Assembly (NCBI GenBank): GCA_927435965.1
Contig: CAKMKB010000123.1
Coordinates: 1-25,594, forward strand
Origin: 38-11 sp927435965
GTDB lineage: Bacteria; Bacillota; Clostridia; Tissierellales; Dethiosulfatibacteraceae
Direction of reading: 5' to 3'
Length of the DNA: 25,594 bases
In this document: positions 1 through 7,372 of the stretch, in pieces
Layout: the number at the start of each line of letters is the position of its first letter
How positions within the stretch are numbered: the first letter of the stretch is position 1
Position numbers and translations under genes: made by a program
The notes under the pieces: generated by a model
Databases searched by the model: none
Seen by the model: only the letters and a program-made list of their open reading frames with translations
What the model was told of the DNA's origin: nothing

Positions 1-623
1 TCGAAGATCAGATATTATCAGAACATCTTCAGCCAGGAGCAAAGCTGGAAAACTTACAGGAAATACCTGGACTAACAACATTGAACTCCAAATCAATCGA
101 GAAGGCCATCAAGATAATGGAAGTGCTCGAATTAGTAGAAATAGAGGACGGCGAACCTTACATATCAAAAAACTTTTCTCCTCTTTCTATGATGAATCCG
201 GCCTCTCTGGCTTTTATGCTTTATGGTGGGAGTTCCCATCAGGTCTATGAGGCACGGTTGGCAACAGAATGCTATGCAGCTTATTTAGCTGCCGGGAGAA
301 GGACTGAAGATGAGGTGGAGATTTTAAAAACAATCATCGACAGGATGGCGTCCAATAGAGATTCAAATGCAGACAAGGATTTTCATTTCATTATCTCTAA
401 AATGACAAAAAACAAATTAATGTATTATCAAACTATGAGCATGATCAATCTGACAAATTCTTTTATTTCGGATTCCATGAACCAGTTTATCGAAGCGTAT
501 AGCCTTGAGGTAGTTCATAAAATTCATTGTGATATTTATGAAGCCATTAAAAACCAGCGACCTCAAGAGGCCTACAATGCCATGAAAAAACACTTTGACT
601 TGCTGGAAAAATTTTATCAATAA
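1..623 (+). CDS. GntR/FadR-family transcriptional regulator, 5'-truncated
   Basis: The reading frame is open from the window edge, so the true start lies upstream; the TTG at 81 is not the real start. The visible N-terminal part (DQILSEHLQPGAKLENLQEI) matches the end of the first helix and the 'G.L.PG..L' segment of a GntR winged helix, followed by a recognition-helix region and a wing ending near GEPYISKNF. The rest is an all-helical FCD-like effector domain, with conserved acidic and histidine positions in DKDFHFII, in VVHKIHCDIYEAI and in KKHFDLL near the C-terminus; in this family these bind a metal and a carboxylate ligand. It ends in TAA just before a strong hairpin terminator, and the next genes run in the opposite direction. 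The ligand and targets cannot be read from the sequence. The effector domain is divergent, so the subfamily (FadR/FCD) is less certain than the GntR call. Confidence 0.8.
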   Translation, partial: EDQILSEHLQPGAKLENLQEIPGLTTLNSKSIEKAIKIMEVLELVEIEDGEPYISKNFSPLSMMNPASLAFMLYGGSSHQVYEARLATECYAAYLAAGRRTEDEVEILKTIIDRMASNRDSNADKDFHFIISKMTKNKLMYYQTMSMINLTNSFISDSMNQFIEAYSLEVVHKIHCDIYEAIKNQRPQEAYNAMKKHFDLLEKFYQ

Positions 624-636
624 CTCTCAAGATTTA

Positions 637-674
637 AAGAAGCTGGCAAATTTCGCCAGCTTCTGTTTTTTTTG
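637..674 (+). terminator. Rho-independent terminator after the GntR gene
   Basis: A perfect 9-bp stem (GAAGCTGGC at 639-647, GCCAGCTTC at 655-663) with a 7-nt loop is followed by TG and a run of T at 666-673. It lies 15 nt after the GntR stop codon. It also lies just beyond the stop of the minus-strand MoaD-like gene, but the minus-strand tail (TTCTTTAAAT) is poorer, so plus-strand termination is the main function. Confidence 0.9.
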
Positions 675-675
675 T

Positions 676-903
676 TCAACCGCCTCCGACAGGTGGAAAC
701 AGCGCAACGATGTCTCCGTCTTTCAGCTCCTTGTCGAATGACACTTTGATTCCGTTCACCAAAAGTATCGCTACGTCCTTTTCTTCTATTAGAATTTCAG
801 ACAGCACTTTACTTACTGAAATGCCCTCCTCAAAAGTCAAAACCTCTTTCTTGAGACCATTTCTTCTCAAAGTTGCAAAATATCTAATCTCAATGCTAAT
901 CAA
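676..903 (-). CDS. MoaD/ThiS-family ubiquitin-like sulfur carrier, AOR-associated
   Basis: This 75-residue protein has a ubiquitin-like fold pattern (MISIEIRYFATLRR..., then a GDIVALFPPVGGG tail). The C-terminal Gly-Gly is the hallmark of MoaD/ThiS carriers, which receive sulfur as a thiocarboxylate; the FPPV.GG ending is typical of MoaD. MoaD donates sulfur for the dithiolene of molybdopterin, and small MoaD-like genes commonly sit directly behind tungsten AOR genes. Here it follows the AOR stop by a single base, so it is surely co-transcribed. The start appears to be TTG at 903 with a poor ribosome site, suggesting translational coupling to AOR. A role in tungstopterin supply for this AOR is inferred from position. 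Confidence 0.85.
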   Translation of the reverse strand: MISIEIRYFATLRRNGLKKEVLTFEEGISVSKVLSEILIEEKDVAILLVNGIKVSFDKELKDGDIVALFPPVGGG

Positions 904-904
904 C

Positions 905-2695
905 TTATAGCCCCAATGATTTTAATTTTTCTTCTGTTGGTATTCCTTCGGGACTCCAACCTCTTGCCTGATAATATTTTGGAAGCATCTCGTCAAGCTT
1001 GGTAGTCCATCCCTTCGAAGGACCCTCAGCTATCGGATCATCCAATAACCTCTTAGGCAGTGTATCCTGACTTGAATCAATTCCTGCTTTTAGGTTAAAC
1101 ATTTTCTCAAGATTCCAAATGCGGTCTCCTGCTTCAAGTATACTGTCCGCAGTATGGTCAGATCCAGTAATCACGTTACACATATCCGCATAATCACCTG
1201 CTCCCAGTGCAAATGAAGTAAACAAACATACCCCTAGCGAGTCAATTGTCGCTGTTAAATCCTGGAATATTTTCGCCCATGTTTCCTTACCTTCTGTAGC
1301 AAATCTGTCCAATTGCTCTGGCAGTCCTAATATCTCAGGTGAAATCAAGTAGCCTCTTACGTGGCATCCACCTCTGTTGGTTGTCGCATATTGAAGTCCC
1401 TGGCCTTGGATACCCCTTGGGTCATATGCCGGAAGCTCAAGTTTCTTGACGGTCATGGAAAGCTCAGGAACACCGTATCCTTCAGCCAGTCTATAGGATC
1501 CTTCTGCCATTTTGTTTCCTAACCCCTGTCTATATCCCATTCTTTTGGTCCATTCCATAATATCTGTGGCATTGCCAAACTCTAACTTTAAGCCGTCAAG
1601 CTCATCATCCTTGATGTAACCCTTTTGCTTTAATTCAATAGCTGCAGCGATTGTAGCACCTGCCGATATGGTGTCCAATCCCATTTCATTACACCAGTAA
1701 TTTGCTTCTATGATGGATTTAAGATCATTGATACCGCAATCTGATCCAAAGGCCCACAGTGTTTCGTATTCCGGTCCGCCACCTTCTCCAGCTTCCATCT
1801 TGACATATCTACCACACGCGATAGGGCATCTATAGCATGCTGTGTTTTTTATCAAATATTTTTCAGCTAGAGCCTCACCACTTATATCTTCAGCTTTTGC
1901 AAACTGAGACAACAGGAAATTGTTGGTTGGCAGAGTTCCAAGCTCGTTCAGTATATTGACCAATACAGCTGTACCATAAGTAGGCAGACCTTGGCCGGTT
2001 ACGCCATTTTCTTTTATTTTAGATAGTTGTGCCTTATTCATTTCTTTCAGTTTTTCATCATCAAAAACTTTAGGCTTTCCAGATCCCTTAACTACTATTG
2101 CTTTAAGGTTTTTGGATCCCATAACAGCCCCTACACCAGATCTGCCGGCAGCTCTGTCCTCATCATTGAGGATTGCAGCGATTTTGGATAAATTCTCACC
2201 GGCTGGACCGATGGTCAATACTTTGCTGCCTTTTACATGTTTTTCTTCAAGCTTTTTAGTCGTCACTGATACGGTGGTTCCCCACAAATCTTCTGCAGAC
2301 AACAGCTCAACCTTATCATCCTCTATGCTTAAATAAACCGGTTCATCAGCTTTGTCTTCAAATATGATGACATCATATCCTGCAAATTTCAACTCAGCTC
2401 CCCATCTTCCACCTGAATTGGATGATGCGATGGTTCCAGATAGTGGAGACTTGGTAACGACCATGTATCTGCCTCCAGTCGCCACCGGATTGCCTGTCAT
2501 CGGTCCTGTTACAATCAAAAGCTTGTTCTCAGGGCTAAGAGCATCAACCTGTGGGTCAACTTCATCCATCATGATTTTAGTTCCTAGACCTCTACCACCT
2601 ATATACTTCTTAGCCAAATCTTCGTTCAGCTCTTCTGTCTTAATCGTTTTAGCTTTCAGGTTAACTCTTAAAATCTTTCCGTTATACCCATTCAT
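905..2695 (-). CDS. aor: Tungsten-containing aldehyde:ferredoxin oxidoreductase (AOR)
   Basis: AOR interconverts aldehydes and carboxylic acids using ferredoxin, with a tungsten bis-pterin cofactor and one [4Fe-4S] cluster in the cytoplasm. The 596-residue protein is close to the well-known Pyrococcus enzyme in length and sequence throughout. The cluster ligands are visible as Cys287, Cys290 and Cys294 (CYRCPIAC) with Cys490 (GVCLFT). Family motifs include GGRGLG near residue 33, GGRYMVVTKSPLSG near 74, GPAGEN near 163, VGAVMGSKNLKAI near 188 and DPRG near 425. The start at 2695 is preferred over the in-frame ATG at 2743: a GGGAGG ribosome site lies 7 nt before it, residue 1 aligns with family starts (MNGYNGKILRVNL), and the longer version would begin inside the sigma-54 promoter. 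In vivo it could oxidise aldehydes from amino acid breakdown or reduce acids. Confidence 0.96.
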   Translation of the reverse strand: MNGYNGKILRVNLKAKTIKTEELNEDLAKKYIGGRGLGTKIMMDEVDPQVDALSPENKLLIVTGPMTGNPVATGGRYMVVTKSPLSGTIASSNSGGRWGAELKFAGYDVIIFEDKADEPVYLSIEDDKVELLSAEDLWGTTVSVTTKKLEEKHVKGSKVLTIGPAGENLSKIAAILNDEDRAAGRSGVGAVMGSKNLKAIVVKGSGKPKVFDDEKLKEMNKAQLSKIKENGVTGQGLPTYGTAVLVNILNELGTLPTNNFLLSQFAKAEDISGEALAEKYLIKNTACYRCPIACGRYVKMEAGEGGGPEYETLWAFGSDCGINDLKSIIEANYWCNEMGLDTISAGATIAAAIELKQKGYIKDDELDGLKLEFGNATDIMEWTKRMGYRQGLGNKMAEGSYRLAEGYGVPELSMTVKKLELPAYDPRGIQGQGLQYATTNRGGCHVRGYLISPEILGLPEQLDRFATEGKETWAKIFQDLTATIDSLGVCLFTSFALGAGDYADMCNVITGSDHTADSILEAGDRIWNLEKMFNLKAGIDSSQDTLPKRLLDDPIAEGPSKGWTTKLDEMLPKYYQARGWSPEGIPTEEKLKSLGL

Positions 2696-2731
2696 AAAAA
2701 AACCTCCCATAAACTTATTTACAGGAGATGA

Positions 2732-2748
2732 TGCAAAATTCATGCCAG
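2732..2748 (-). promoter_or_regulatory. Sigma-54 (-24/-12) promoter of the aor-moaD operon
   Basis: Read on the minus strand the site is CTGGCAT, five bases, TTGCA. This matches the consensus TGGCAY-N5-TTGCW, with the GG and GC dinucleotides at the required spacing. Transcription would begin near 2720, about 25 nt before the AOR start codon and just upstream of its GGGAGG site. The gene directly upstream encodes a sigma-54 activator with an intact GAFTGA loop, which independently supports this call. Confidence 0.88.
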
Positions 2749-2837
2749 ATAGCGTTATTTATTTTTCCACATTCACTCTTGTGTTTACAACGCTTTCAGC
2801 GATTATTACATTGCATATAAATAATCAATCTAATTAT

Positions 2838-2897
2838 TGTTCCAAAATAGATCATTTTTTTATAAATTTGTATGTTCCATTTTGTAACACTGTTCTA
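2838..2897. promoter_or_regulatory. Possible upstream activating sequences for the sigma-54 activator
   Basis: Three copies of a TGTTCYA word occur at 2838-2844, 2873-2879 and 2891-2897, about 90-150 bp upstream of the -24 element, which is where enhancer sites normally lie. The block 2873-2889 also shows a loose TGTT...AACA symmetry. The binding consensus of this activator is not known, so this is a candidate only. Confidence 0.35.
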
Positions 2898-4781
2898 TTT
2901 CGGGGCATTTATTTTATGTTTTTCCAATTTTCTATATAATGTATTTCTACCAATCCCTAATGTTTTTGCTGTTTTAGATATATTATCGTTGTTGTTTTTC
3001 AAAACCTTTAAAATATGGTCCTTTTCAAGTTCATCTAATGTAATATCTACTATATGTTGATCTTTCCTGCTAATCACCACTTCAAATTTACTGCCTGATG
3101 TCAAAGGAACTCCCTCTGTATTGATGACCAGCTCAACAAAATTTTCCAATTCTCTGATGTTACCGGGCCAATCATAGTCCATCAGCAGTCTCATGTGTTC
3201 TTCTTTTATATTAACTTCCTTTTTATTGAGTCTTCTGGATTTACGATCCATAAAATAATCAATAAAAAGAGGAATATCTATTTTTCTTTCTCTGAGTGGC
3301 GGTAACCTGATTGGTAAAACATTCAGCCTGTAGTATAGATCTTTCCTGAAATTTCCCTTTTCTACCTCTTCTCTCAGATTTTTGTTAGTTGCTGCAATGA
3401 TTCTGACATCAATCGGAATCTCATCAGTTCCTCCAACCCTTCTAATGACGCCTTCCTCTATAACTCTTAGTAGTCTCGTTTGCAGCTCGTAGGGCATCTC
3501 CCCTATTTCGTCTAAGAATAATGTTCCACCATCAGCTATTTCAAATTTTCCTGTCTGTCCACCTTGTTTGGCCCCTGTGAAAGCACCTTCCACATAGCCA
3601 AACAGCTCCGCCTCAATAAGGTTTTTAGGTATCGCCCCACAATTTAATGCAACAAAGGACTCGTCTCTACGGTTGCTATGGTTCTGTATTGACTGTGCGA
3701 ATATTTCCTTGCCTGTGCCGCTTTCGCCCATCAGCAAAACTGTCGACTTTGAATCAGATATTTTTTTGGCAAATTCAACTGTTTTTAGAAAACCCGGATC
3801 ACTACCAATTACTTTGTCGAAAGTATAAACAGCTTTGGACCCAGTAACTTTATTCGCTAGTTTTCTCATCTTTTTTACATCTCGGATAACAAATACCATT
3901 TCATGTATTTCTTCTTTATGATCTAAAATCGGATGGACGCTCAAATTGACCTCTATTTTATTCATTTTGAGGCGAACATAAACATCCTCCTGCATTATAC
4001 TCTCATTATTTTTGATTGTTTCCACTACTTTTGTCCAATTGATAATAATGTCAGATGCATTCATCTTGTATAGATCTTTTGAAGTATAACCGAGTATTGA
4101 TTTCGTATGCTTATTGGCTAGTTTGATATTGCCTTCAAAATCAGCGGTGAATATTGCTGAAGGCAGGGAGTTCATGATTGTTTCAATATAAATCTTACTT
4201 GAAGCCAGTTCTTCGCCATAATAGTTTGAAATCAGCATATTTTCTATGGCCTTCGCAGCGGCCGCAACCATACCCAATGTATGGGAATTAACCAATTCTT
4301 TGTCGCCAGTCAAATCGAGACATCCTGTCAGTTTGCCCTCATGGTCTCTGATAGGAGCACCTGAGCATGTCCACTTATGGAATATTTCGACGTAATGTTC
4401 TTTTCCGGAAACCTGCAGCGGTCTTCCTTCATGCAATGCAGTCCCCATACCGTTTGTGCCGATGTATTTTTCTCCCATGAAGGCACCTGGTACCAATGCC
4501 GTTTCAAAGGCTTTCTGCAGCATGTTGTCGTTACCAATAATATTTAATATGCAGCCCTCTTCGTCATTAAGTATGACAATAAAATTTGAGGATTTTACAA
4601 AGTCGTAAAGCTGATTGATAAACGGGTTTGCAACATAAATCAGCTCATGTTTGCGCTTAATGCGTTCACTGAGTTCCCGATCGTCCAGTACTCTTTTGCT
4701 CATTTTTTGATTTTTCGTAATACCATATAGCTGACTTCTTTTATTGGATTCTTCTATAAAATCCCTTTTATCTCTGTCCAT
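2895..4781 (-). CDS. Sigma-54-dependent transcriptional activator (GAF-PAS-AAA+-Fis, AcoR-like)
   Basis: This 628-residue protein is a bacterial enhancer-binding protein. Residues about 60-190 form an AcoR-type GAF sensor (FMGEKYIGTNGMGTAL; then a TCSGAPIRDHEG segment), and about 200-300 form a PAS domain. The AAA+ domain has Walker A GESGTGKE (352-359), the sigma-54 contact loop GAFTGA (399-404) and Walker B GGTLFLDEI (418-426), then DWPGNIRELENF. A Fis-type helix-turn-helix occupies about 595-622 (ISKTAKTLGIGRNTLYRKL). There is no receiver domain, so it should respond to a small ligand rather than a sensor kinase. AcoR-type GAF domains sense metabolites such as acetoin; the ligand here is unknown but plausibly an aldehyde or related compound. 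It lies between citG and aor; the -24/-12 promoter of aor begins about 150 bp beyond its stop codon. The ribosome site is weak (AAAGG). Confidence 0.95.
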   Translation of the reverse strand: MDRDKRDFIEESNKRSQLYGITKNQKMSKRVLDDRELSERIKRKHELIYVANPFINQLYDFVKSSNFIVILNDEEGCILNIIGNDNMLQKAFETALVPGAFMGEKYIGTNGMGTALHEGRPLQVSGKEHYVEIFHKWTCSGAPIRDHEGKLTGCLDLTGDKELVNSHTLGMVAAAAKAIENMLISNYYGEELASSKIYIETIMNSLPSAIFTADFEGNIKLANKHTKSILGYTSKDLYKMNASDIIINWTKVVETIKNNESIMQEDVYVRLKMNKIEVNLSVHPILDHKEEIHEMVFVIRDVKKMRKLANKVTGSKAVYTFDKVIGSDPGFLKTVEFAKKISDSKSTVLLMGESGTGKEIFAQSIQNHSNRRDESFVALNCGAIPKNLIEAELFGYVEGAFTGAKQGGQTGKFEIADGGTLFLDEIGEMPYELQTRLLRVIEEGVIRRVGGTDEIPIDVRIIAATNKNLREEVEKGNFRKDLYYRLNVLPIRLPPLRERKIDIPLFIDYFMDRKSRRLNKKEVNIKEEHMRLLMDYDWPGNIRELENFVELVINTEGVPLTSGSKFEVVISRKDQHIVDITLDELEKDHILKVLKNNNDNISKTAKTLGIGRNTLYRKLEKHKINAPK

Positions 4782-4828
4782 TTTATACCTTTAAGATATG
4801 ACATACCAATAAAATATCAAATTACAGG

Positions 4829-5725
4829 TTAATTGTCAAAATTTATAACATCACCAGGTTTTGAATCACCAGATGCATCTAAAAAAAACAACATCAGTGT
4901 ACATGACAATAAATCCGCCGCTCCGCCTGGACTGAGCCTTCTATGAATGAATTCTTCATCCATTTTCTGGAGTTTAAGCATTCCTTCACTATTCAAAATC
5001 CCCCCAGCTTCAAGGGTCTCTCTCGCCATCTGTTTGGCATAGTCAATTCCCTCAATTCCCCCCCTGGATAATAGATTGGTGTCATCACAATTTATGATGA
5101 TTTTCAATAATACATTTACAGCGCCATCGTTTATTTTTACACCACTTTCAACTAATTGCACCAGATAGGGATAGGCATGATTTGTGATAGTCGGTAGTCC
5201 CGACTTGACTTCTCCTCTGATTCCGGTTATACCGTGACTATGATAATAGTCCAACCCTGATGTTTGTTTCTCTGCTTGTTTGCCGTGAAAATCCAACTCA
5301 AATATTGTTTCTGTCAATTTGCTGACATAATTGCATATGTTTATATAATTGAAACTTCTCTCATTTTTATAGCTATACACCGTTGCCGCCGCCAACAGGC
5401 CTAAAGAAAAAATAGCTCCTTTATGGGTGTTGATGCCCTCTGTAGCGCTGAGCATGTCCAGATCGGCTCGCTTGCCCCTATCTCGAAGTTTCATAAAAAC
5501 TTGATGATAGTCTTTGTTCATATTTTTTGACGCAATTTCTGCACAATCATAAAAATAGCTCTCAAGGGCAAAAGCACTGTCAATAAATGTGAAAATATCC
5601 ATATCATTATGTGAGCCATTGTTGTTGCGGTCAACTAATCCTGGTTTTGGTGTGACCGCAACTTCATATACTAATGCTTTAAGAGCTGCTTGCTTGATTT
5701 TATTGCTTAAATCCAAATTATCCAT
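4829..5725 (-). CDS. citG: 2-(5''-triphosphoribosyl)-3'-dephospho-CoA synthase
   Basis: CitG makes the precursor of the citrate lyase prosthetic group from ATP and dephospho-CoA, releasing adenine. The 298-residue protein has the usual family length and all conserved blocks: TPKPGLVDRNNNGSHNDM (from residue 25), GINTHKGAIFSLG (97-109), GLDYYHSHGITGIRGE (157-172) and SPGGAADLL (265-273). It starts at ATG 5725, 13 nt after the stop of the AbrB-like gene, so it belongs to the marR-abrB-citG unit. citX, which transfers the product to the acyl carrier subunit, is divergently encoded nearby. MdcB of malonate decarboxylase systems is a related enzyme, but the pairing with a clear CitX favours citrate lyase. 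No citrate lyase subunit gene (citD, citE, citF) or ligase gene (citC) is in this window. Confidence 0.95.
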   Translation of the reverse strand: MDNLDLSNKIKQAALKALVYEVAVTPKPGLVDRNNNGSHNDMDIFTFIDSAFALESYFYDCAEIASKNMNKDYHQVFMKLRDRGKRADLDMLSATEGINTHKGAIFSLGLLAAATVYSYKNERSFNYINICNYVSKLTETIFELDFHGKQAEKQTSGLDYYHSHGITGIRGEVKSGLPTITNHAYPYLVQLVESGVKINDGAVNVLLKIIINCDDTNLLSRGGIEGIDYAKQMARETLEAGGILNSEGMLKLQKMDEEFIHRRLSPGGAADLLSCTLMLFFLDASGDSKPGDVINFDN

Positions 5726-5738
5726 AATTAAAACCTTA

Positions 5739-6236
5739 TTAATGATTTAACAAAAGTATTAAAACTTTTCTTATAACCGGCGGAAGAAAGATAACTATGC
5801 TAACTATTCTTATCAAGTGCATAGATGCCACTATTGAAACATCTGCACCATAGGAATCTGCGATAATCGACATTTCAGCTATGCCCCCAGGAGCAGTGCC
5901 CAGCATGGCTGTGGCTAAATCAATGCCAGCCACTTTATGTAAAAACAATCCCATCAAAATACTGAATGCAAACATCCCTACTACCATAAGTAAAAGAGGT
6001 AGTATACTTGATTTTATTTGAAAAAGACTGTTTCTAGAGAAGCTCAGACCAATATATCCCCCTACAACCATTTGTGCGACTAATCTGAAGTTGTAAGGGA
6101 TATATCCTTTGGAAGACAGTATATTATACAATGCTGACGCCACTATGGACCCAATCAACGCCCCTGCTGGAATTCTTAGTCTCAATCCAATTAAACCGCC
6201 TAAAACTGCGACAAACAATGTTTGAACCGTGCTCAT
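5739..6236 (-). CDS. Half-size AbrB-family (PF05145-type) membrane protein, possible transporter
   Basis: A very hydrophobic 165-residue protein with about five to six membrane segments. It carries the AbrB-duplication signatures: LGGLIGLRLRIPAGALIGSI near the N-terminus and TAMLGTAPGGIAEMSIIA followed by ADVSIVASMHLIRI near the C-terminus. Usual family members are about 350 residues and carry two such repeats; this one has a single repeat with an intact start and stop, so it may act as a dimer. The start at 6236 is chosen for its GGAGGG site; the longer ATG at 6275 would overlap marR and has no ribosome site. It sits between marR and citG under the same operator. From annotated genomes, relatives of this family often lie beside tricarboxylate transporters, so citrate or a related acid is a reasonable but unproven substrate. 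Database labels of 'regulator' for this family are historical and misleading. Confidence 0.8.
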   Translation of the reverse strand: MSTVQTLFVAVLGGLIGLRLRIPAGALIGSIVASALYNILSSKGYIPYNFRLVAQMVVGGYIGLSFSRNSLFQIKSSILPLLLMVVGMFAFSILMGLFLHKVAGIDLATAMLGTAPGGIAEMSIIADSYGADVSIVASMHLIRIVSIVIFLPPVIRKVLILLLNH

Positions 6237-6256
6237 ATAGCCCTCCAGTAAATTTG

Positions 6257-6697
6257 TTATTTTATTTTTCCCCATTCCAAATCTATATTGACTCTGATTC
6301 TTTCCAAAAACATCTTAATAGCATCCAGTTCACTTTCACTAAATCCGTCCAGTCCATGCTTTGCAGTGTTGTCTATCATAGTAATTAGATGCGGATAAAT
6401 GTCTATCAGCTTATCATCTGGATAGAGAGCCCAAGATCTTCTATCTATTTTAGACTTGTGTTTTTTGATATAACCCTTTTCTTCCAGTTTTTTTAATGCT
6501 TTAGCAGTTGTTGTTTTATCAAATCTAAGCATATAGGATAATTCTTCCTGGCTTATGCCCGGGTTTTCCATAATTCTGGTCAAAAATGAGTGCTGTCCTC
6601 TTGTCAAATCCTGCTTATTGAATTCCTCATTCCTGATAGACGCTATGCATCTCGAAATGGTTACTATTTCTCTTATTATTTCTCTTTCTATTATCAC
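6257..6697 (-). CDS. MarR-family transcriptional regulator
   Basis: A 146-residue protein with the MarR architecture: an N-terminal dimerisation helix, then a winged helix-turn-helix at about residues 45-100 (GISQEELSYMLRFDKTTTAKALKKLEEKGYIKKHKSKIDRR in overlapping stretches; the wing carries the typical D-R-R), and a C-terminal dimer helix. It starts with GTG at 6697, preceded by AAAGGAG at good spacing. It is the first gene of marR-abrB-citG and divergent from citX. A perfect palindrome lies in the shared promoter region, and a matching palindrome lies at the acn promoter. It is therefore proposed to repress itself, citX and acn-icd, released by a small molecule, perhaps citrate. The regulatory targets are inference; the family call is firm. 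Confidence 0.93.
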   Translation of the reverse strand: MIIEREIIREIVTISRCIASIRNEEFNKQDLTRGQHSFLTRIMENPGISQEELSYMLRFDKTTTAKALKKLEEKGYIKKHKSKIDRRSWALYPDDKLIDIYPHLITMIDNTAKHGLDGFSESELDAIKMFLERIRVNIDLEWGKIK

Positions 6698-6744
6698 AAA
6701 ATCTCCTTTAAGTCAGAATGAAAACACTCCAATTGGTAACTGCT

Positions 6745-6770
6745 TAATTAGTTGACAATTCAACTAATTA
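6745..6770. promoter_or_regulatory. Palindromic MarR-type operator between marR and citX
   Basis: Perfect inverted repeat with 11-bp arms, TAATTAGTTGA (6745-6755) and TCAACTAATTA (6760-6770), separated by CAAT. The core GTTGA...TCAAC resembles known MarR-family sites such as those of MexR. It covers the -35 box and part of the spacer of the citX promoter and the expected start point of the marR promoter, an arrangement suited to repression of both. Confidence 0.85.
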
Positions 6771-6780
6771 TTATTATAAT
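6752..6780 (+). promoter_or_regulatory. Consensus sigma-A promoter of citX
   Basis: TTGACA at 6752-6757 and TATAAT at 6775-6780 are separated by exactly 17 bp, a perfect consensus match. The expected start is near 6787, giving a leader of about 60 nt before the citX ATG. The -35 box lies inside the palindromic operator, so this very strong promoter is probably kept off by the repressor. Confidence 0.88.
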
Positions 6781-6801
6781 ACATATTAATAAAATATTCA
6801 A
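6773..6801 (-). promoter_or_regulatory. Sigma-A promoter of marR-abrB-citG
   Basis: On the minus strand, TTGAAT (6801-6796) and TATAAT (6778-6773) are 17 bp apart. The -10 box overlaps that of the citX promoter on the other strand. The start would fall near 6766, inside the operator. Confidence 0.75.
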
Positions 6802-6849
6802 TCATAAAACAATAACTCCAAAAACATTTAGTTTGAGGCAGGTGATGGG

Positions 6850-7368
6850 ATGGACGGATTCAATGTAGCTCAATTACTAGATGACAGGGAAGAAAGATAC
6901 AAAAAACAGATTGAGATGATAACGGTTCATAATCTACCGATCATTAGCTTTACCATCAACACGCCGGGATCAGAAAAGAATAATGAAATAATCAAGAATA
7001 TATTTAAATCGGGTTTAAAGAAAATTGAAGCAGTGTTATGGGATAACAGTATTGATATTATTGATAGATATTGCTCAACTGATGGATTTTCAGGACCTGT
7101 AATAATGTTGTCTATCGCCTCTAATCCTATAAAAACAAAAGAATTGATGGTGGATATAGAAAACAATCATTCCCTTGGAAGATTGCTCGATATTGATGTA
7201 ATTGATATTCAATTAAATCATATTTCCAGATCTACCCTAGGATTTGAAGCCAGAAAATGTTTGATATGCAATGAATCCGCTAAAATCTGTTCAAGAAGCC
7301 AGCGACATGAGATGGTAGATGTGCTTAAACAATTTTATGATATCTGCTTTTCATATTTAGAAAATTAG
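6850..7368 (+). CDS. citX: Citrate lyase holo-[acyl-carrier protein] synthase (apo-citrate lyase phosphoribosyl-dephospho-CoA transferase)
   Basis: CitX transfers the triphosphoribosyl-dephospho-CoA made by CitG onto a serine of the CitD acyl carrier subunit, activating citrate lyase. The 172-residue protein shows family landmarks: an N-terminal LLDDREERYKKQ (9-20), HSLGRLLDIDVID (107-119), ISR (125-127), GFEARKCLIC (131-140) and a CSRSQRH block (147-153). The length is normal. It begins at ATG 6850 behind AGGTG, about 60 nt downstream of a consensus promoter under the MarR operator. It stands alone on the plus strand, not inside a citCDEFXG operon as in enterobacteria or lactic acid bacteria, so its substrate CitD must be encoded elsewhere or be absent. 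Confidence 0.95.
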   Translation: MDGFNVAQLLDDREERYKKQIEMITVHNLPIISFTINTPGSEKNNEIIKNIFKSGLKKIEAVLWDNSIDIIDRYCSTDGFSGPVIMLSIASNPIKTKELMVDIENNHSLGRLLDIDVIDIQLNHISRSTLGFEARKCLICNESAKICSRSQRHEMVDVLKQFYDICFSYLEN

Positions 7369-7372
7369 AATA

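Noticed and set aside
2696..2743. Longer N-terminus of AOR from the ATG at 2743
   Set aside because: It would start within the sigma-54 promoter and upstream of the predicted transcript start; the ATG at 2695 has a clear GGGAGG site and matches family starts.
2352..2939. 195-codon plus-strand open frame antisense to aor
   Set aside because: It mirrors the codon structure of aor, has no ribosome site and no family resemblance.
5631..5637. TCAACTA half-site inside citG
   Set aside because: It lacks the opposing TAGTTGA half and lies in coding sequence; probably chance.
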